Below are positions 60,982 to 64,000 of a DNA stretch of 64,000 bases, in pieces. A program made the translations under genes and the position numbers. The notes under the pieces were generated by a model. The model did not search any database and was not told the DNA's origin. It saw only the letters and a list, made by a program, of their open reading frames with translations. This stretch comes from Streptomyces atroolivaceus (GTDB lineage Bacteria > Actinomycetota > Actinomycetes > Streptomycetales > Streptomycetaceae): positions 186,001 to 250,000 of the forward strand of contig NZ_JNXG01000013.1 of the NCBI RefSeq assembly GCF_000717025.1, in the 5' to 3' direction. The first letter of the stretch is position 1, and every line of letters begins with the position of its first letter.

Positions 60982-61509
60982 TCACCTGCCGGAGCTCGTC
61001 GGGGGCGGTGTGGTCGGCGTCGTGGACGGCGTCGCCGGGGAAGCGGAGGGCGTCGGCGACGCGGGCCCGGGAGCGGAGGCCGATCCGGCGGGCCCGGCCG
61101 CGCTCGTCCCCGGCTCGGGGCCCTCACTCGGGTAGGGCTGCGCGGTGGCCGGCTCGGGCACTCCTCGAACCGTGCCGTCCGGGTCGAGGAAGGCGGGGCT
61201 GCCGCCGGGCACCATGCCGAGCTGCCTGGCCCGGCGTTCCAGCGCGTCGGGTTCGGAGTAACCGTCGACATCCTGCTGGAGGGCCTGCTGCTCGTCGGTG
61301 AGCTCGGTGGTCTGCCTCTTCAGCTTGCTCAGCTTGAACGATCCTTCGTTGAGCGCCGAGTTCAGGAGCAGGAGCGAGATCAGGCCACCCGCGAGCAGCA
61401 GGACGACCAGCAGGACGAAGGGCGTGCGGGCGGCGGTGCTCGGCCCCGACGGCATCAGCCGGGTGAGCCGGCCGGCCCGCCCCTTCATCTGCTCAGCCGT
61501 CCTGGTCAC
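60982..61509 (-). CDS. ftsL: Cell division protein FtsL
   Basis: A 175-residue bitopic protein from GTG 61509 (VTRTAEQMKGRAGRLTRLMP); ATG 61488 is also possible. One membrane helix, TPFVLLVVLLLAGGLISLLL, is followed by a leucine-zipper-like coiled coil LNEGSFKLSKLKRQTTELTD and EEQALQ-type region, then the FtsL-typical DALERRARQLGMVPGGSPAF. The C-terminus is a Pro/Ser/Ala/Thr-rich tail absent in many homologues. It joins DivIC and FtsQ. The gene is 49 bases after rsmH. Confidence 0.9.
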   Translation of the reverse strand: MTRTAEQMKGRAGRLTRLMPSGPSTAARTPFVLLVVLLLAGGLISLLLLNSALNEGSFKLSKLKRQTTELTDEQQALQQDVDGYSEPDALERRARQLGMVPGGSPAFLDPDGTVRGVPEPATAQPYPSEGPEPGTSAAGPAGSASAPGPASPTPSASPATPSTTPTTPPPTSSGR

Positions 61510-61558
61510 CGCGGTGCCACCGGCCTGTTCCGCGTCCGGCCTGACCGGCGGGATCCGC

Positions 61559-62524
61559 TCACCGCTCCTCCTCGCGGATCCGCTGGGCGCCGCGCAGCCT
61601 GGCGGGGGCGGCCCGCCGGTTCTCGGCGACCTCTTCCTCGGTCGGCAGTTCGGCACCGCGGGTCAGCAGCTTCAGCCGGGGCTGGTAACGCTCGGGGACG
61701 ACGGGCAGTCCGGGTGGCGCCGTGTTGGCCGCACCGGCCGCGAAGACCTGCTTGACCAGGCGGTCCTCCAGCGAGTGGTACGAGAGGACGGCGATCCGGC
61801 CACCGACGGCGAGGCTCTGCACCGCGGCCGGGACGGCCCGCTCCAGGACGGTGAGTTCACCGTTGACCTCGATGCGCAGGGCCTGGAAGGTGCGCTTGGC
61901 CGGATTGCCGCCGGTCCGCTTGGCGGCCTGCGGCAGGGAGTCGCGGATCAGCTCGACGAGGCGGGCACTGTTGGTGAAGGGTTCCCTCTCGCGTTCGCGC
62001 ACCACGGCCGAGACGATGCGCTTGGCCTGCTTCTCCTCGCCGTAGGCCCTCAGGATCCGCACGAGTTCGCCCGGCGGGTAGGTGTTGAGCACCTCGGCCG
62101 CGCCGATACCGGTCGTCTGGTCCATGCGCATGTCGAGCGGCGCGTCCTGGGCGTACGCGAAGCCGCGGTCGGCCTCGTCCAGCTGCATGGAGGAGACACC
62201 GAGGTCGAACAGCACGCCCTGGACCTTGGGGATGCCCAGCCGGTCGAGGACCTCGGGAAGTTCGTCGTAGACGGCGTGCACCAGGGTGGCCCGGTCGCCG
62301 TACGGGGCGAGGCGCTCGCCGGAGAGCCTCAGGGCTTCCTTGTCCCGGTCCAGCGCGACCAGCCGGACAGCGGGGAAGGCCGCGAGGAGCGCCTCGCTGT
62401 GCCCACCGAGCCCGAGGGTGCAGTCGACCACGACCGGGGGCTGCGGTCCCGTCGCCTCCAGAGCCGGGGCCAACAGGTCCAGGCATCGCTGGAGCATCAC
62501 CGGGACGTGTCGGGTCTGGCTCAA
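61559..62524 (-). CDS. rsmH: 16S rRNA (cytosine-1402 N4) methyltransferase RsmH
   Basis: A 321-residue SAM-dependent enzyme, formerly MraW. It begins [20 protein letters not shown], with the SAM site [58 protein letters not shown] and the C-terminal [20 protein letters not shown]. The start is a rare TTG at 62524 (TTG-AGC-CAG-ACC); the next credible start, GTG in HVPVML, would truncate a conserved block. It is the first gene of the dcw run; mraZ, which usually precedes it in other phyla, is not found upstream. Confidence 0.94.
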   Translation of the reverse strand: MSQTRHVPVMLQRCLDLLAPALEATGPQPPVVVDCTLGLGGHSEALLAAFPAVRLVALDRDKEALRLSGERLAPYGDRATLVHAVYDELPEVLDRLGIPKVQGVLFDLGVSSMQLDEADRGFAYAQDAPLDMRMDQTTGIGAAEVLNTYPPGELVRILRAYGEEKQAKRIVSAVVREREREPFTNSARLVELIRDSLPQAAKRTGGNPAKRTFQALRIEVNGELTVLERAVPAAVQSLAVGGRIAVLSYHSLEDRLVKQVFAAGAANTAPPGLPVVPERYQPRLKLLTRGAELPTEEEVAENRRAAPARLRGAQRIREEER

Positions 62525-62932
62525 AGCGCCCTCTCAGGCTCTGTCCCGTGTGGCCGCACATACGGTCTGGTCCCCACCCGCCCGGAAGGGGAGGTCGGCC
62601 GGCGCCGGGGAAGGGACGTCGGTCGGCCGGCGGGCGGGAGAGGGCCGGGCCGCATGTACGCCGCACATCACGGGAGCTCGAAACATATAAAAAATGTGCA
62701 GAATGTGCAGGCGTGTCGGTAACTTCGCGTCACTTTAGTCCACCCTGCCATCCGATCCATTCCCGATCAACGAACCGCGCAGCGCGTCGGTCCGCCGCGG
62801 CGGCCCGGACAGCTCACCCGGCCGGGCGCCTGGACGTGAGGCTTGTGGGTTACGTCACAACAAGCCACGTTGACGTTCTTTGTCCCCTTCCACAGCACGC
62901 CAGGAGCGGTCGGGAAGGTTAACGTCATAGCT
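62525..62932. promoter_or_regulatory. Divergent promoter region of the dcw cluster and carbonic anhydrase gene
   Basis: This 408-base gap has no gene. It holds an A/T-rich island at about 62680-62710, with ACATATAAAAAATGTG and the 9-base AATGTGCAG in tandem at 62693-62710. A GACAC pentamer follows (minus strand, 62713-62717), a possible WhiA core. The stretch could carry the rsmH promoter. An inverted repeat and TTGACG lie on the right side (62840-62875), near the carbonic anhydrase gene. Confidence 0.55.
62840..62866. promoter_or_regulatory. Inverted repeat GGCTTGT-N13-ACAAGCC
   Basis: Perfect 7-base arms with a 13-base spacer, 67 bases upstream of the carbonic anhydrase ATG and 3 bases before a TTGACG that may be its -35. 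A regulator site is inferred from this position; no regulator is assigned. Confidence 0.4.
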
Positions 62933-63496
62933 ATGTCGACTTCTGCGCACCCTTCCGCCGAGACCGATTCCGCCACCGCCTCCGCAGCCCGCTCCGGAGG
63001 GACAGTCACCGACCGCCTGGTCGAGCTGAACACGCGTTACTCGGAGGCCTTCACCGATCCCGGCATGGACGCACGGCCCGTACTGCACGTCGCCGTGGTC
63101 GCCTGCATGGACGCCCGTCTCGACCTCCACGCCGCGCTCGGCCTGGAGCTCGGCGACTGCCACACCATCCGTAACGCGGGCGGCGTCGTCACGGACGACG
63201 TCATCCGGTCGCTGACCATCAGCCAGCGGGCGCTCGGTACGCGCAGCGTCATACTCATCCACCACACGAACTGTGGCCTGGAGTCGCTGACCGAGGGCTT
63301 CCGCCAGGAGCTCGAACTCGAGGTCGGCCAGCGCCCCGTCTGGGCGGTGGAGGCCTATTCGGACGCCGACCAGGACGTACGGCAGTCGATGCAGCGGGTG
63401 CGCACCTCGCCGTTCCTCCTGCACACGGACGACATCCGCGGCTTCGTCTTCGACGTGACCACGGGCAAGCTGCGCGAGATTCTCCCCACCTCCTGA
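62933..63496 (+). CDS. Beta-class carbonic anhydrase
   Basis: A 187-residue protein from ATG 62933. The zinc site is visible: Cys and Asp in VAVVACMDARLDLHAALGLE, and His-x-x-Cys in ILIHHTNCGLESLTEGFRQE. HTIRNAGGVVTDDVIRSLTI is the conserved region between them. It interconverts CO2 and bicarbonate in the cytoplasm. The N-terminal 25 residues are Ser/Ala/Thr-rich and not conserved. It is divergent from the dcw cluster and in front of a MoxR-type gene, with which it may not be cotranscribed (190 bases apart). Confidence 0.92.
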   Translation: MSTSAHPSAETDSATASAARSGGTVTDRLVELNTRYSEAFTDPGMDARPVLHVAVVACMDARLDLHAALGLELGDCHTIRNAGGVVTDDVIRSLTISQRALGTRSVILIHHTNCGLESLTEGFRQELELEVGQRPVWAVEAYSDADQDVRQSMQRVRTSPFLLHTDDIRGFVFDVTTGKLREILPTS

Positions 63497-63595
63497 ACCC
63501 CCTCGACATACGGGCCACATCCGGCATATCGCGCCCACTTGTCCACAGGCGAGTGACACGAAGCGGTAACGGCAACAAGAATGCGGGTGTGACAT

Positions 63596-63616
63596 CTCTC
63601 CGGGTCCTCCGGAGAG
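63596..63616 (+). terminator. Stem-loop after the carbonic anhydrase gene
   Basis: CTCTCCGG pairs with CCGGAGAG around loop GTCCT, 100 bases after the stop codon and 70 bases before the next gene. It is a modest hairpin and could be a terminator or part of the moxR leader. Confidence 0.45.
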
Positions 63617-63685
63617 TGTCCGTATTTCGGGGCGGCCGGGCAGCTTTGTGCGCCGGCCCGTGCACAAAGGGCCGAGGAGGGCCGG

Positions 63686-64000
63686 GTGACGACCTATGAC
63701 GATCGAGCGAGCCTCACAGATCTGACCACCACCGCCGAGCGGGTACGCAAGTCGGTCGAGGGTGTGATCGAGGGCAAGCCTGAGGTCGTACGGCTTTCGC
63801 TGACCGTGCTGCTCGCCGAGGGACACCTCCTCATCGAGGATGTGCCCGGGGTCGGCAAGACGATGCTGGCCAAGGCGCTGGCGCGGTCCATCGACTGCTC
63901 GGTGCGACGCATCCAGTTCACACCGGACCTACTGCCCTCGGACATCACCGGGGTCTCGATCTTCGACCAGCAGCGCAGGGACTTCGAGTTCAAGCCGGGC
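63686..64000 (+). CDS. MoxR family AAA ATPase, N-terminal part
   Basis: The first 105 codons of a gene that runs off the right edge, starting at GTG 63686 with GAGGAGG upstream. The reading [20 protein letters not shown] is followed by [20 protein letters not shown] with Walker A (GVGKT) and [20 protein letters not shown], the hallmark of MoxR/RavA-type AAA ATPases. Such proteins usually sit with a DUF58/VWA protein and act as chaperones in metal or cofactor insertion, but those neighbours would lie beyond the window. Confidence 0.9.
   Translation, partial: MTTYDDRASLTDLTTTAERVRKSVEGVIEGKPEVVRLSLTVLLAEGHLLIEDVPGVGKTMLAKALARSIDCSVRRIQFTPDLLPSDITGVSIFDQQRRDFEFKPG

Overview
The window is high-G+C DNA with dense, mostly GTG/ATG-started genes, frequent 4-base stop/start overlaps, likely leaderless starts and a DivIVA-centred division cluster. 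Gene content and order point to a Streptomyces chromosome or a very close relative. It is core chromosome, not a mobile element: I see no transposase, integrase, phage gene, CRISPR array or tRNA.

Region 1 (1-15.9 kb) is histidine biosynthesis read leftwards: hisD-hisC-hisB-(small membrane gene)-hisH-priA(hisA)-ridA-hisF, tightly coupled. hisI lies at the left edge, cut off by the window start. Between hisF and hisI is an accessory block: two tandem, both damaged, secreted cutinase/PET-hydrolase-like genes, an alpha/beta hydrolase, a giant LuxR-type (LAL) regulator whose Walker A lysine is an arginine, a PucR-type regulator and a sodium:solute symporter.

Region 2 (15.9-25 kb) holds less characterised genes: a beta-solenoid-like membrane protein, a helical-repeat protein, a stand-alone Lon substrate-binding-domain protein, a YbaK/prolyl-tRNA editing protein, a DksA/TraR zinc-finger protein, a CsbD-like protein, a DUF2567 membrane protein, an ABC exporter pair and a NYN-domain nuclease-like protein. 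Region 3 (25-40.5 kb) has dnaE, a DUF2252 protein, a DsbA-like thioredoxin, a PhoD phosphatase whose 5' end is lost in a homopolymer tract, an MscS channel, a Na+/H+ antiporter, a GNAT enzyme, an RluD-type pseudouridine synthase, lspA and a second DksA-like protein with a histone-H1-like tail.

Region 4 (40.5-62.5 kb) is ileS behind a T-box leader, converging on the complete division and cell wall (dcw) cluster read leftwards: rsmH-ftsL-ftsI-murE-murF-mraY-murD-ftsW-murG-ftsQ-ftsZ-pgeF-yggS-sepF-yggT-divIVA. These genes make lipid II from the UDP-MurNAc-tripeptide step on, cross-link septal wall, assemble the Z-ring and anchor polar growth. The right edge has a beta-carbonic anhydrase and the start of a MoxR ATPase.

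Most interesting: the only IleRS here carries a GXHH rather than HXGH signature and sits under an Ile-specific T-box. Both cutinase copies have lost sequence at the same two places, and phoD has lost its start at a poly-C tract; these three defects may be assembly faults. No wholly new multi-gene system could be demonstrated.
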